Shown here: in pieces, positions 56,145-64,000 of the stretch
Layout: each line of letters starts with the position of its first letter
Position numbering within the stretch: position 1 is the stretch's first letter
Assembly: GCF_009176725.1 (NCBI RefSeq)
Contig: NZ_AP020337.1
Span: forward strand, 1,364,001-1,428,000
Source: Pseudomonas sp. KUIN-1
GTDB lineage: Bacteria > Pseudomonadota > Gammaproteobacteria > Pseudomonadales > Pseudomonadaceae
Length of the DNA: 64,000 nucleotides
Direction: 5' to 3'
Translations under genes and position numbers: made by a program
The notes under the pieces: model-generated
Seen by the model: only the letters and a program-made list of their open reading frames with translations
What the model was told of the DNA's origin: nothing
Database searches by the model: none

Positions 56145-56684
56145 GTGAACAAGTCTATGCTTGTTGGTGCTGTGTTAGGTGCTGCTGTCGTGACTGCTGG
56201 CGGCGCCGTTGCCACCTATAGCTTGGTCAAGGGTGGTCCTGAGTATGCGGATGTATTGGCGGTAGAGCCGATCAACCAGCAGATCAAAACCCCCCGTGAA
56301 GTTTGCAAGGACGTAACCGTTACCCGTCAGGCGCCGGTCAAGGACCAGCATCAGATCGTCGGTAGCGTGATTGGCGCGGTTGCCGGTGGTTTGCTCGGCA
56401 ATCAGGTCGGCGGTGGTAATGGCAAGAAAATCGCCACGGTCGCGGGCGCGCTCGGCGGTGGGTATGCCGGTAACAAGGTTCAGGAAGGCATGCAGGAGCG
56501 TGACACCTACACCACTACGCAGAACCGCTGCACGACGGTCAACGATGTGAGCGACAAGGTTGTGGGCTACAACGTCAAATACAAGTTGAATGAGAAGGTC
56601 GGTCAGGTTCGTATGGAGCGTGATCCGGGTAGCCAGATTCCGGTCGACAAGAACGGTCAGCTGATATTGGGTCAGGCGCAATAA
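56145..56684 (+). CDS. Glycine-zipper 2TM-domain outer-membrane protein
   Basis: A 179-residue envelope protein: N-terminal hydrophobic signal or anchor (residues 5-27), then a glycine-zipper pair (IGAVAGGLLGNQVGGGNGK and ALGGGYAGNKVQ) that can form a membrane hairpin, then a short C-terminal domain with one Cys (QNRCTTV). It resembles the SlyB/RcsF-region and YMGG-type zipper proteins; precise role unknown. The start is a GTG with a strong CAGGAGG site 5 nt upstream. Confidence 0.85.
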   Translation: MNKSMLVGAVLGAAVVTAGGAVATYSLVKGGPEYADVLAVEPINQQIKTPREVCKDVTVTRQAPVKDQHQIVGSVIGAVAGGLLGNQVGGGNGKKIATVAGALGGGYAGNKVQEGMQERDTYTTTQNRCTTVNDVSDKVVGYNVKYKLNEKVGQVRMERDPGSQIPVDKNGQLILGQAQ

Positions 56685-56712
56685 CGCCAGTCGCTGAGTT
56701 TCACAAGACATA

Positions 56713-56740
56713 AAAAAAACCGGCTTGCGCCGGTTTTTTT
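56713..56740. terminator. Bidirectional terminator, zipper gene and suhB
   Basis: 12-bp stem AAAAAAACCGGC/GCCGGTTTTTTT with a 4-nt loop between two convergent genes. Confidence 0.93.
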
Positions 56741-56751
56741 ATGCCTGCCGC

Positions 56752-57567
56752 TTAACGCTTGAGCGAAGCTGGCAGGTGCGGTGCGATCGCGGTCAGAACC
56801 GCCTTGAAGCACTTGGTATTGCCGGCAACGATGTGGCCTTTCTCGAGGAAGTCGTGACCGCCGGTGAAGTCGCTGACCAGGCCGCCTGCTTCCTGAATGA
56901 GCAGGGCGCCCGCAGCCATGTCCCACTCGGACAGGCCTGACTCCCAGAACGCATCGAAGCGACCAGCAGCAACATAAGCCAGGTCGAGGCTGGCAGCGCC
57001 TGCGCGGCGGATGCCGGCGGTCTGGCCTACCAGGCTGCGGAACATACCCAGGTAGTTCTCGATGTTGTCCATCTGGTTGTCACGAAACGGGAAGCCGGTG
57101 CCGAGCAGGGCGCCTTCCAGGCTCTTGCGCTGGCTGACGCGCAGGCGGCGACCGTTCAGGGCTGCGCCACGACCACGGCTGGCGGTGAATTCTTCCTGGC
57201 GGACCGGATCGAGAACCACGGCGTGCTCGAGGCGGCCGCGGTATTTGCAGGCGATGCTGACAGCAAAGTGCGGGATGCCGCGAACGAAGTTGGTGGTGCC
57301 GTCCAGTGGATCGATGATCCACAGGTAGTCGGTGCCTTCGCCGCTGCCTTCGTGCAGGCCGCTTTCTTCGCCGAGAATGCCGTGAGTCGGGTAGGCCTTG
57401 CGCAGAGCGGTGATGATGCTTTGCTCGGCAGCGCGGTCGATCTCTGTGACGTAGTCTTTGGCTTCTTTTTCGTCAACCTTGATGGTATCCAGGCGCTCGA
57501 TGGAGCGGAAAATCAATTCGCTGGCGCTGCGGGCGGCGCGCAGCGCGATATTCAGCATGGGCTGCAT
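56752..57567 (-). CDS. suhB: Inositol monophosphatase family protein SuhB
   Basis: A 271-residue Mg-dependent phosphatase. Metal-site motifs are GEESG (about 67-71), IIDPLDGTTNF (about 84-94) and WDMAAGALLIQEAGG near residue 214. SuhB hydrolyses inositol phosphates and in bacteria also takes part in rRNA antitermination. It is convergent with the zipper gene and divergent from trmJ. A second in-frame ATG lies three codons in. Confidence 0.95.
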   Translation of the reverse strand: MQPMLNIALRAARSASELIFRSIERLDTIKVDEKEAKDYVTEIDRAAEQSIITALRKAYPTHGILGEESGLHEGSGEGTDYLWIIDPLDGTTNFVRGIPHFAVSIACKYRGRLEHAVVLDPVRQEEFTASRGRGAALNGRRLRVSQRKSLEGALLGTGFPFRDNQMDNIENYLGMFRSLVGQTAGIRRAGAASLDLAYVAAGRFDAFWESGLSEWDMAAGALLIQEAGGLVSDFTGGHDFLEKGHIVAGNTKCFKAVLTAIAPHLPASLKR

Positions 57568-57782
57568 GGATAATTCACCTAAGGTTGTTAAAGAGAGCCG
57601 GGCATTCTATGGGCTGATTCGAATTATTTCCAGCCTTGCGTTGTTACGGTTGTCGGGTTCGTGTGTGTTTTTTTGCGTCCGGCGCGGTCGCTTCTGCGGT
57701 TGCGGTCCGCACAGCTTCATAGCGTTAGCCGAGCCGTTTCTGTAAGATTTGCCCCCCTAATTCGTGTCAGTGAGCGTTCGCT

Positions 57783-58547
57783 TTGTTGCAGAACATTCGT
57801 GTTGTCCTGGTCGGCACTACCCATCCCGGAAATATCGGCGGGGCGGCTCGCGCCATGAAAAACATGGGGCTTTCGCGTCTGGTGCTGGTCGATCCGCGGA
57901 TCTTCCCTTCGCCCGATGCCGATGCGCGTGCGTCCGGCGCTACCGACATCCTCGAGGGCGCGCAGGTGGTGGCGACCCTCGAAGAAGCGCTGGTCGGCTG
58001 CCGTCTGGTGCTGGGCACCAGCGCGCGGGATCGAAGCCTGCCGTGGCCCATGCTGGATCCGCGCGCCTCGGGTGAAAAAGTCATCGAGCAGGCCGGTGAG
58101 GGCGCCGAGGTGGCGCTGGTGTTCGGTCGTGAGCACGCGGGCTTGACCAACGAAGAGCTGCAGCGCTGCCACTTCCATGTGCACATCCCGTCTGACCCTG
58201 TGTTCAGTTCGCTCAATCTGGCGGCTGCCGTACAGGTGCTCAGTTATGAGGTGCGCGTGGCCTGGCTGGCTGCGGCGGAGCAGGGCGAGGCTTCCAAGCC
58301 CGCCTCGGCGCACAATGCCGAGCTGGCGACGATGGACGAAATGGAAGGTTTCTACACCCATCTTGAGGCCACGCTTGTGGCTATCGGCTTTCTTGATCCG
58401 GAAAAGCCGCGGCATCTGATGGCCCGGCTGCGCAGACTGTACGGGCGTAGCGAAGTCGAACGTTCCGAGCTGAGTATCCTGCGCGGTGTGCTCACCGAAA
58501 CCCAGAAAGCCGCACGCGGTGAACCCTACAAGCGAAAGGATCAGTGA
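57783..58547 (+). CDS. trmJ: tRNA (cytidine/uridine-2'-O)-methyltransferase TrmJ
   Basis: A 254-residue SpoU-class knotted methyltransferase that modifies position 32 of tRNAs. Motifs are [31 protein letters not shown] and [17 protein letters not shown]. No ATG fits the conserved N-terminus, so it starts from TTG (57783 or the next codon). The stop overlaps the cysE start. Confidence 0.92.
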   Translation: MLQNIRVVLVGTTHPGNIGGAARAMKNMGLSRLVLVDPRIFPSPDADARASGATDILEGAQVVATLEEALVGCRLVLGTSARDRSLPWPMLDPRASGEKVIEQAGEGAEVALVFGREHAGLTNEELQRCHFHVHIPSDPVFSSLNLAAAVQVLSYEVRVAWLAAAEQGEASKPASAHNAELATMDEMEGFYTHLEATLVAIGFLDPEKPRHLMARLRRLYGRSEVERSELSILRGVLTETQKAARGEPYKRKDQ

Positions 58548-59323
58548 TGTTCGAGCGTCTGCGAGAAGACATTCAAAGCGTGTTCCACCGCGATCCCGCA
58601 GCGCGCAACGCCTTTGAAGTCCTGACCTGCTATCCGGGGATGCACGCGATCTGGCTGCACCGCTTCGCCCACATTCTGTGGCGCAACGGCTGGAAATGGC
58701 CAGCGCGGGTAGTCTCGAACTTCGGCCGCTGGATGACCGGTATCGAGATCCATCCGGGTGCGCGCATCGGTCGCCGCTTTTTTATCGACCACGGCATGGG
58801 CATCGTGATTGGCGAGACCGCCGAGATCGGTAACGACGTCACCCTCTATCAGGGCGTGACCCTGGGCGGCACCAGCTGGAATGCCGGCAAGCGCCATCCG
58901 ACGCTGGAAGACGGTGTGGTGGTCGGGGCGGGTGCCAAGGTACTTGGGCCGTTCACTGTCGGCGCCGGCGCCAAGATTGGCTCCAACGCAGTGGTCACCA
59001 AGGCTGTGCCTGCGGGCGCAACCGCAGTGGGCATCCCGGGGCGGATCATCGTCAAGTCGGACGACGAGGTTGAGGCCAGGCGCAAAGCCATGGCCGAGAA
59101 GCTCGGCTTCGACGCGTACGGTGTCAGTGCAGATATGCCTGATCCGGTCGCGCGCGCCATTGGCCAGCTGCTTGACCATTTGCAGGCTGTCGACGGCCGT
59201 CTTGAAGGCATGTGCGATGCGCTCGGCAGGCTTGGCAGCGATTACCGCGCCAAGGAGCTGCCGGAGTTGCGCGACGAGGTTTTCGACTGCGTCAAGGACT
59301 GCCAGGAAGGCAAGGTCGGCTAG
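58547..59323 (+). CDS. cysE: Serine O-acetyltransferase CysE
   Basis: A 258-residue left-handed beta-helix (hexapeptide-repeat) enzyme making O-acetylserine for cysteine synthesis. Seen are [17 protein letters not shown] with the catalytic DH pair, the run of hexapeptides and a C-terminal extension. The ATG at 58547 overlaps the trmJ stop (TGATG). It precedes the isc genes, which use cysteine as sulfur donor. Confidence 0.95.
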   Translation: MFERLREDIQSVFHRDPAARNAFEVLTCYPGMHAIWLHRFAHILWRNGWKWPARVVSNFGRWMTGIEIHPGARIGRRFFIDHGMGIVIGETAEIGNDVTLYQGVTLGGTSWNAGKRHPTLEDGVVVGAGAKVLGPFTVGAGAKIGSNAVVTKAVPAGATAVGIPGRIIVKSDDEVEARRKAMAEKLGFDAYGVSADMPDPVARAIGQLLDHLQAVDGRLEGMCDALGRLGSDYRAKELPELRDEVFDCVKDCQEGKVG

Positions 59324-59417
59324 CGCTCACGACGGGCAAGGTGCGTGCCATTACGCCGCACCTTTGCTATGATGCAGCCCGCACTTTTCGCTAATCCCGA
59401 CTGTTTTACTTGGTCTA

Positions 59418-59450
59418 ATAGTTGACTCTTTTACTCGGGAATAGCATACT
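59418..59450 (+). promoter_or_regulatory. iscR promoter with IscR type 1 site
   Basis: The -35 TTGACT (59422-59427), 17-nt spacer and -10 CATACT (59445-59450) make a sigma-70 promoter. The overlapping ATAGTTGACT...ACTCGGGAATA (59418-59443) fits the binding site of [2Fe-2S]-IscR, which implies autorepression. Confidence 0.82.
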
Positions 59451-59482
59451 CGCTCTCATTCCGAACCTCTGCGGTATACGCC

Positions 59483-59974
59483 ATGCGACTGACTACTAAA
59501 GGCCGATACGCTGTAACAGCCATGCTTGACCTGGCGTTGCATGCGCAGAACGGGCCAGTGTCTCTGGCCGACATCTCCGAGCGGCAGGGTATTTCCCTGT
59601 CCTACCTCGAGCAGCTGTTCGCCAAGCTGCGTCGCGGCAATCTGGTTTCCAGTGTTCGTGGTCCGGGTGGTGGTTACCAGCTGTCGCGCGACATGAAAGG
59701 CATCCAGGTTGCTCAGGTTGTCGATGCAGTCAATGAATCGGTCGATGCCACGCGGTGTCAGGGTCTGGGCGATTGCCATGCTGGCGATACCTGCCTGACC
59801 CATCACTTGTGGTGCGACCTGAGCCAGCAGATTCACGAATTTCTAAGCGGTATCAGCTTGGCGGATCTTGTCACTCGCCGTGAGGTACAAGAAGTTGCTC
59901 AGCGCCAGGATATGCGCCGTGGTCATAATCACATGTCGCAACTGGGTAAGATCGAAACGTCCGCCGTCGAATGA
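59483..59974 (+). CDS. iscR: Fe-S regulator IscR
   Basis: A 163-residue Rrf2-family repressor: N-terminal winged helix ([17 protein letters not shown] start) and three cluster-binding Cys in [14 protein letters not shown]. With a [2Fe-2S] cluster it represses the isc operon; its own promoter carries a matching site. iscS follows 45 nt downstream. Confidence 0.96.
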   Translation: MRLTTKGRYAVTAMLDLALHAQNGPVSLADISERQGISLSYLEQLFAKLRRGNLVSSVRGPGGGYQLSRDMKGIQVAQVVDAVNESVDATRCQGLGDCHAGDTCLTHHLWCDLSQQIHEFLSGISLADLVTRREVQEVAQRQDMRRGHNHMSQLGKIETSAVE

Positions 59975-60018
59975 ACGCAGATGAATGAGCGGTGCGCCTG
60001 CCTGATAGGAGAGCTTCA

Positions 60019-61233
60019 ATGAAATTGCCAATTTACCTCGACTACTCCGCGACGACCCCGGTCGATCCGCGCGTCGCGCAGAAAATGATCGATTGCCTGA
60101 CCGTCGAAGGAAACTTCGGCAACCCGGCCTCGCGCTCCCACGTCTTTGGCTGGAAAGCCGAAGAAGCGGTCGAGAACGCCCGTCGTCAGGTCGCTGATCT
60201 GGTCAACGCCGATCCGCGCGAAATCGTCTGGACCTCGGGTGCTACCGAATCCAACAACCTGGCTATCAAGGGTGTTGCGCATTTCTATGCCAGCAAAGGC
60301 AAGCACCTGATCACCTCCAAGGTTGAACACAAGGCTGTCCTCGACACCACTCGCCAGCTGGAACGCGAAGGTTTCGAAGTGACCTACATCGAGCCCGGTG
60401 AAGACGGTCTGATCACGCCTGCCATGATTGAAGCGGCACTGCGCGACGACACCATCCTGGTTTCGATCATGCATGTGAACAACGAGATCGGCACCATCAA
60501 CGATATTGCCGCGATCGGTGAACTGACCCGTTCGCGCGGTGTGCTGTTCCACGTCGATGGCGCGCAGTCGACCGGCAAGGTTGAAATCGATCTGGCCAGC
60601 CTCAAGGTTGACCTGATGTCGTTCTCTGCACACAAGACCTACGGCCCAAAAGGCATCGGCGCGCTCTACGTCAGCCGCAAGCCACGTGTTCGCCTGGAAG
60701 CGACCATGCACGGCGGCGGTCATGAGCGGGGCATGCGTTCCGGTACCCTGGCGACCCACCAGATCGTCGGCATGGGCGAAGCATTCCGCATCGCCAAGGA
60801 AGAAATGGCTGCTGAAAACGTGCGCATCAAGGCACTCAGCGATCGTTTCTTCAAGCAGGTCGAAAATCTGGAAGAGCTGTACGTCAACGGCAGCCTGACT
60901 GCCCGCGTACCGCACAACCTGAACCTGAGCTTCAACTATGTCGAAGGCGAGTCGCTGATCATGGCACTCAAGGATCTGGCGGTATCGTCCGGTTCGGCCT
61001 GTACTTCGGCCTCGCTTGAGCCTTCGTACGTGCTGCGTGCCCTGGGTCGCAACGATGAGCTGGCGCACAGTTCGATTCGTTTCACCTTCGGCCGGTTCAG
61101 CACCGAAGAAGAGATCGATTACGCCGCGCAGAAGGTTTGCGAGGCTGTCACCCGGCTGCGCACACTTTCGCCGCTGTGGGACATGTTCAAAGACGGCGTC
61201 GACATCTCCAAGATCGAGTGGGCGGCGCACTAA
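60019..61233 (+). CDS. iscS: Cysteine desulfurase IscS
   Basis: A 404-residue PLP enzyme that takes sulfur from cysteine for Fe-S clusters and tRNA thiolation. The PLP Lys is in [12 protein letters not shown] and the persulfide Cys in [14 protein letters not shown]. The ATG at 60019 (GGAG upstream) gives the standard N-terminus [14 protein letters not shown]; codons before it are not needed. Confidence 0.97.
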   Translation: MKLPIYLDYSATTPVDPRVAQKMIDCLTVEGNFGNPASRSHVFGWKAEEAVENARRQVADLVNADPREIVWTSGATESNNLAIKGVAHFYASKGKHLITSKVEHKAVLDTTRQLEREGFEVTYIEPGEDGLITPAMIEAALRDDTILVSIMHVNNEIGTINDIAAIGELTRSRGVLFHVDGAQSTGKVEIDLASLKVDLMSFSAHKTYGPKGIGALYVSRKPRVRLEATMHGGGHERGMRSGTLATHQIVGMGEAFRIAKEEMAAENVRIKALSDRFFKQVENLEELYVNGSLTARVPHNLNLSFNYVEGESLIMALKDLAVSSGSACTSASLEPSYVLRALGRNDELAHSSIRFTFGRFSTEEEIDYAAQKVCEAVTRLRTLSPLWDMFKDGVDISKIEWAAH

Positions 61234-61314
61234 TTTAAAGTCGCCTCCAATACAGGTCATGGGCAATTGCGCGTGACCTGCAGAGCGGCTCCCTGATGTG
61301 AGAGGAATAGAATC

Positions 61315-61701
61315 ATGGCTTACAGCGAAAAGGTCATCGACCACTACGAAAATCCACGTAACGTCGGCAAGATGAACGCGGAAGATCCTGACGTCGGCAC
61401 CGGCATGGTCGGCGCTCCTGCGTGCGGCGACGTGATGCGCCTGCAGATCAAGGTCAACGAGCAGGGCGTTATCGAAGACGCCAAGTTCAAGACCTACGGC
61501 TGCGGTTCGGCCATCGCGTCCAGCTCCCTGGCGACCGAGTGGATGAAAGGCAAGACTCTGGATGAAGCAGAGACCATCAAGAACACTCAGCTGGCTGAAG
61601 AGCTGGCACTGCCGCCAGTGAAGATTCACTGCTCGGTACTCGCTGAAGACGCCATCAAGGCCGCCGTTCGCGACTACAAGCAGAAGAAAGGTCTGCTGTA
61701 A
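61315..61701 (+). CDS. iscU: Fe-S scaffold IscU
   Basis: A 128-residue scaffold for cluster assembly. The three ligand Cys lie in GAPACGDVM, YGCGSA and IHCSVLAED, with the conserved Asp after the first. LPPVK, the HscA recognition motif, is at about residues 99-103. Confidence 0.97.
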   Translation: MAYSEKVIDHYENPRNVGKMNAEDPDVGTGMVGAPACGDVMRLQIKVNEQGVIEDAKFKTYGCGSAIASSSLATEWMKGKTLDEAETIKNTQLAEELALPPVKIHCSVLAEDAIKAAVRDYKQKKGLL

Positions 61702-61772
61702 GCGGGCTTTTCAAGAGAAGCTTGCAACAGAGTCAACTGCAACAGGCTAATGCAACAGGCTAAGGAGTTCCG

Positions 61773-62096
61773 ATGGCTATCAGCATGACAGAAGCTGCCG
61801 CTAACCACGTACGACGTTCCCTCGAGGGGCGCGGCAAGGGTGACGGCGTTCGTCTGGGTGTTCGCACCACAGGCTGTTCAGGTCTTGCCTATGTGCTCGA
61901 GTTCGTCGATGAGGCGGCCAGCGAAGACACCGTGTTCGAAATGCACGGCGTCAAGGTGATCATTGACCCGAAAAGTCTGGTCTATCTGGATGGCACCGAG
62001 CTCGACTTCGTGCGCGAAGGGTTGAACGAAGGCTTCAAGTTCAACAATCCCAACTCGCGCGGTGAGTGCGGCTGTGGCGAAAGCTTCAACGTCTGA
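61773..62096 (+). CDS. iscA: Fe-S carrier IscA
   Basis: A 107-residue A-type carrier with its three ligand Cys in TGCSGLAY and ECGCGESF. It passes clusters or iron to target proteins. AAGGAG precedes the start. Confidence 0.96.
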   Translation: MAISMTEAAANHVRRSLEGRGKGDGVRLGVRTTGCSGLAYVLEFVDEAASEDTVFEMHGVKVIIDPKSLVYLDGTELDFVREGLNEGFKFNNPNSRGECGCGESFNV

Positions 62097-62106
62097 GGCT
62101 TTTATT

Positions 62107-62628
62107 GTGGGTACTCCCTGTCACTTCGCCCTGTTTGACCTCAAGCCCGAGTTTCAGCTTGATCTTGACCAACTGGCCACGCGCTACCGTGAGCTTGCGC
62201 GCAACGTGCATCCGGATCGTTTTGCGGATGCCCCCGAGCGTGAGCAGCGTGTGGCGCTGGAGCGCTCGGCCAGTCTCAACGAGGCCTATCAGACCCTGAA
62301 AAGCCCGCCGAAAAGGGCGCGTTATCTGCTGGCAATGAACGGCAACGAAGTGCCGCTCGAAGTCACGGTGCATGATCCCGAGTTTCTTCTGCAGCAGATG
62401 CAATTGCGCGAAGACCTCGAGGACTTGCAGGACGAGGCTGATCTGGCCGGCGTCGCGACCTTCAAGCGTCAGCTCAAGATCGCTCAGGACGAACTGAACC
62501 AGAGCTTCGCAGCCTGTTGGAATGATGCTGCACAACGCGAGCACGCTGAAAAGCTGATGCGGCGTATGCAGTTTCTCGACAAGCTCTCTCACGAAGTGCG
62601 CCAGTTAGAAGAGCGCCTCGACGATTAA
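62107..62628 (+). CDS. hscB: Fe-S co-chaperone HscB
   Basis: A 173-residue J-domain protein (HPD in NVHPDRFAD) with a C-terminal IscU-binding three-helix bundle. It delivers IscU to HscA and stimulates its ATPase. I choose the GTG at 62107, since the longer frame lies in iscA and the resulting N-terminus ([11 protein letters not shown]) is the family form. Confidence 0.93.
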   Translation: MGTPCHFALFDLKPEFQLDLDQLATRYRELARNVHPDRFADAPEREQRVALERSASLNEAYQTLKSPPKRARYLLAMNGNEVPLEVTVHDPEFLLQQMQLREDLEDLQDEADLAGVATFKRQLKIAQDELNQSFAACWNDAAQREHAEKLMRRMQFLDKLSHEVRQLEERLDD

Positions 62629-62672
62629 CCCCGCGCGGCTTCGGCCGCGCGCCAGTGATTATTCTGAACAGC

Positions 62673-64000
62673 ATGGCTTTACTGCAGATCGCCGAACCCG
62701 GCCTGAGTCCTCAACCGCACCAGCGTCGTCTGGCTGTGGGTATCGACCTGGGCACTACCAATTCTCTGGTTGCTGCAGTACGCAGCGGCCTGTCCGAACC
62801 GCTGGCCGATGCAGAGGGGCAGGTCATTCTGCCGTCTGCCGTGCGCTATCACGCTGATCGTGTCGAAGTAGGGCAGTCAGCGAAGATCGCCGCCTCCCAG
62901 GACCCGTTCAATACCGTTCTATCGGTCAAGCGTCTCATGGGCCGTGGTCTGACCGACGTCAAGCAACTGGGCGAGCAACTGCCGTACCGGTTCGTCGGCG
63001 GTGAGTCGCACATGCCGTTCATCGACACCGTGCAGGGGCCGAAAAGCCCGGTCGAAGTGTCTGCCGACATCCTCAAGGTCCTGCGCCAGCGCGCAGAAGC
63101 CTCGCTGGGTGGCGAGCTGGTAGGCGCGGTGATCACCGTTCCTGCCTACTTCGATGATGCTCAGCGTCAGGCGACCAAGGACGCTGCCAGACTGGCGGGA
63201 CTCAATGTACTGCGCCTGCTCAATGAGCCTACGGCTGCGGCGGTGGCCTACGGCCTGGATCAAAAGGCCGAAGGTGTGGTTGCCATCTATGACCTGGGCG
63301 GCGGAACCTTCGATATTTCGATCCTGCGCCTGACCGGTGGTGTGTTTGAAGTACTGGCCACTGGCGGCGATACCGCTCTGGGTGGCGATGACTTCGATCA
63401 TGCGATAGCCAGCTGGATTGTCACGGATGCCGGTCTGTCAGCCGATATTGATCCTTCCGCGCAGCGCAGCCTGCTGCAGGCTGCCTGCTCGGCCAAGGAA
63501 GCGCTGACTGACGCCGAGTCTGTCGAGGTCGTCTACGGCGAGTGGCGTGGCACGCTGACGCGCGAGGCGCTCAATGCGCTGATCGAACCTATGGTTGCGC
63601 GCAGCCTCAAGGCCTGCCGTCGTGCGGTCCGTGACACCGGTATCGAGCTTGAAGAAGTCGAGGCGGTGGTCATGGTCGGCGGTTCGACCCGTGTTCCGCG
63701 AGTGCGCGAAGCGGTGGCCGAGCTGTTCGGTCGTCAGCCGCTGACCGAGATCGACCCGGATCAGGTGGTGGCCATCGGGGCTGCGATCCAGGCCGATACC
63801 CTGGCCGGCAACAAGCGTGACGGTGGCGAACTGCTGCTCCTCGATGTGATTCCGCTCTCGCTGGGGCTGGAAACCATGGGCGGGCTGATGGAGAAAGTCA
63901 TTCCGCGCAACACCACCATCCCTGTGGCACGTGGTCAGGAATTCACCACATACAAGGATGGCCAGACGGCCATGAAGATTCATGTCCTGCAGGGCGAGCG
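62673..64000 (+). CDS. hscA: Fe-S chaperone HscA, 5' part (continues beyond window)
   Basis: 442 codons of an Hsp70-class ATPase, open at the window end (about 620 residues expected). Hsp70 signatures are [26 protein letters not shown] and [14 protein letters not shown]; the substrate domain begins with [18 protein letters not shown]. It releases clusters from IscU with HscB. The ATG at 62673 is the first in frame. Confidence 0.95.
   Translation, partial: MALLQIAEPGLSPQPHQRRLAVGIDLGTTNSLVAAVRSGLSEPLADAEGQVILPSAVRYHADRVEVGQSAKIAASQDPFNTVLSVKRLMGRGLTDVKQLGEQLPYRFVGGESHMPFIDTVQGPKSPVEVSADILKVLRQRAEASLGGELVGAVITVPAYFDDAQRQATKDAARLAGLNVLRLLNEPTAAAVAYGLDQKAEGVVAIYDLGGGTFDISILRLTGGVFEVLATGGDTALGGDDFDHAIASWIVTDAGLSADIDPSAQRSLLQAACSAKEALTDAESVEVVYGEWRGTLTREALNALIEPMVARSLKACRRAVRDTGIELEEVEAVVMVGGSTRVPRVREAVAELFGRQPLTEIDPDQVVAIGAAIQADTLAGNKRDGGELLLLDVIPLSLGLETMGGLMEKVIPRNTTIPVARGQEFTTYKDGQTAMKIHVLQGE

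Overview
The window is the hrp/hrc pathogenicity island of a plant-pathogenic Pseudomonas of the P. syringae complex, with its chromosomal right flank. Three things identify it: a complete Hrp1-type type III secretion (T3SS) gene set, the hopAA1-hrpW-shcM-hopM1-shcE-avrE block beside hrpH-hrpR, and a tRNA-Leu-queA-tgt-yajC-secD-secF boundary. The pilin HrpA and the harpin HrpZ look like the pv. syringae (phylogroup 2) forms and not the DC3000 form; this is from memory of those proteins, not from a search.

Layout. (1) 1-13.3 kb is the conserved effector locus: hopAA1 (cut by the window start), hrpW, shcM-hopM1, shcE, avrE and the lytic transglycosylase hrpH. (2) 13.3-40.9 kb is the T3SS core: hrpR-hrpS; hrpA-hrpZ-hrpB-hrcJ-hrpD-hrpE; hrpF-hrpG-hrcC-hrpT-hrpV; then, on the minus strand, hrpJ-hrcV-hrpQ-hrcN-hrpO-hrpP-hrcQa-hrcQb-hrcR-hrcS-hrcT-hrcU; then hrpL and hrpK. 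All core genes are intact. A 3.7-kb block between hrpV and hrcU holds an ABC-type ATPase plus HNH nuclease pair resembling a Septu (PtuAB) anti-phage system. (3) 40.9-50.4 kb is the exchangeable effector locus: an avrB-family gene that seems to have lost its start codon, a hopX gene split by a 2.2-kb insertion (a YopJ-family effector, a MITE-like element and a truncated tyrosine recombinase), an IS66-type element with a frameshifted transposase, hopZ3 with its chaperone gene, and a P4-type integrase remnant beside tRNA-Leu(CAA). (4) 50.4-64 kb is housekeeping: queA-tgt-yajC-secD-secF, a glycine-zipper protein, suhB, trmJ-cysE, and iscR-iscS-iscU-iscA-hscB-hscA (hscA runs off the end).

Regulation is readable. 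HrpR and HrpS are sigma-54 enhancer-binding proteins; a sigma-54 promoter stands before hrpL; HrpL is an ECF sigma factor; and nine sites with GGAAC(C/T), a 15-16 nt spacer and a CCAC-type -10 (hrp boxes) precede hrpW, shcM, shcE, avrE, hrpH, hrpA, hrpF, hrpJ and hrpK. In the exchangeable locus only the inserted YopJ-family gene and the chaperone-hopZ3 pair have clear hrp boxes; avrB and hopX do not. The picture is a stable secretion core with ongoing gene turnover at the tRNA end, plus a probable phage-defence pair placed inside the core itself.
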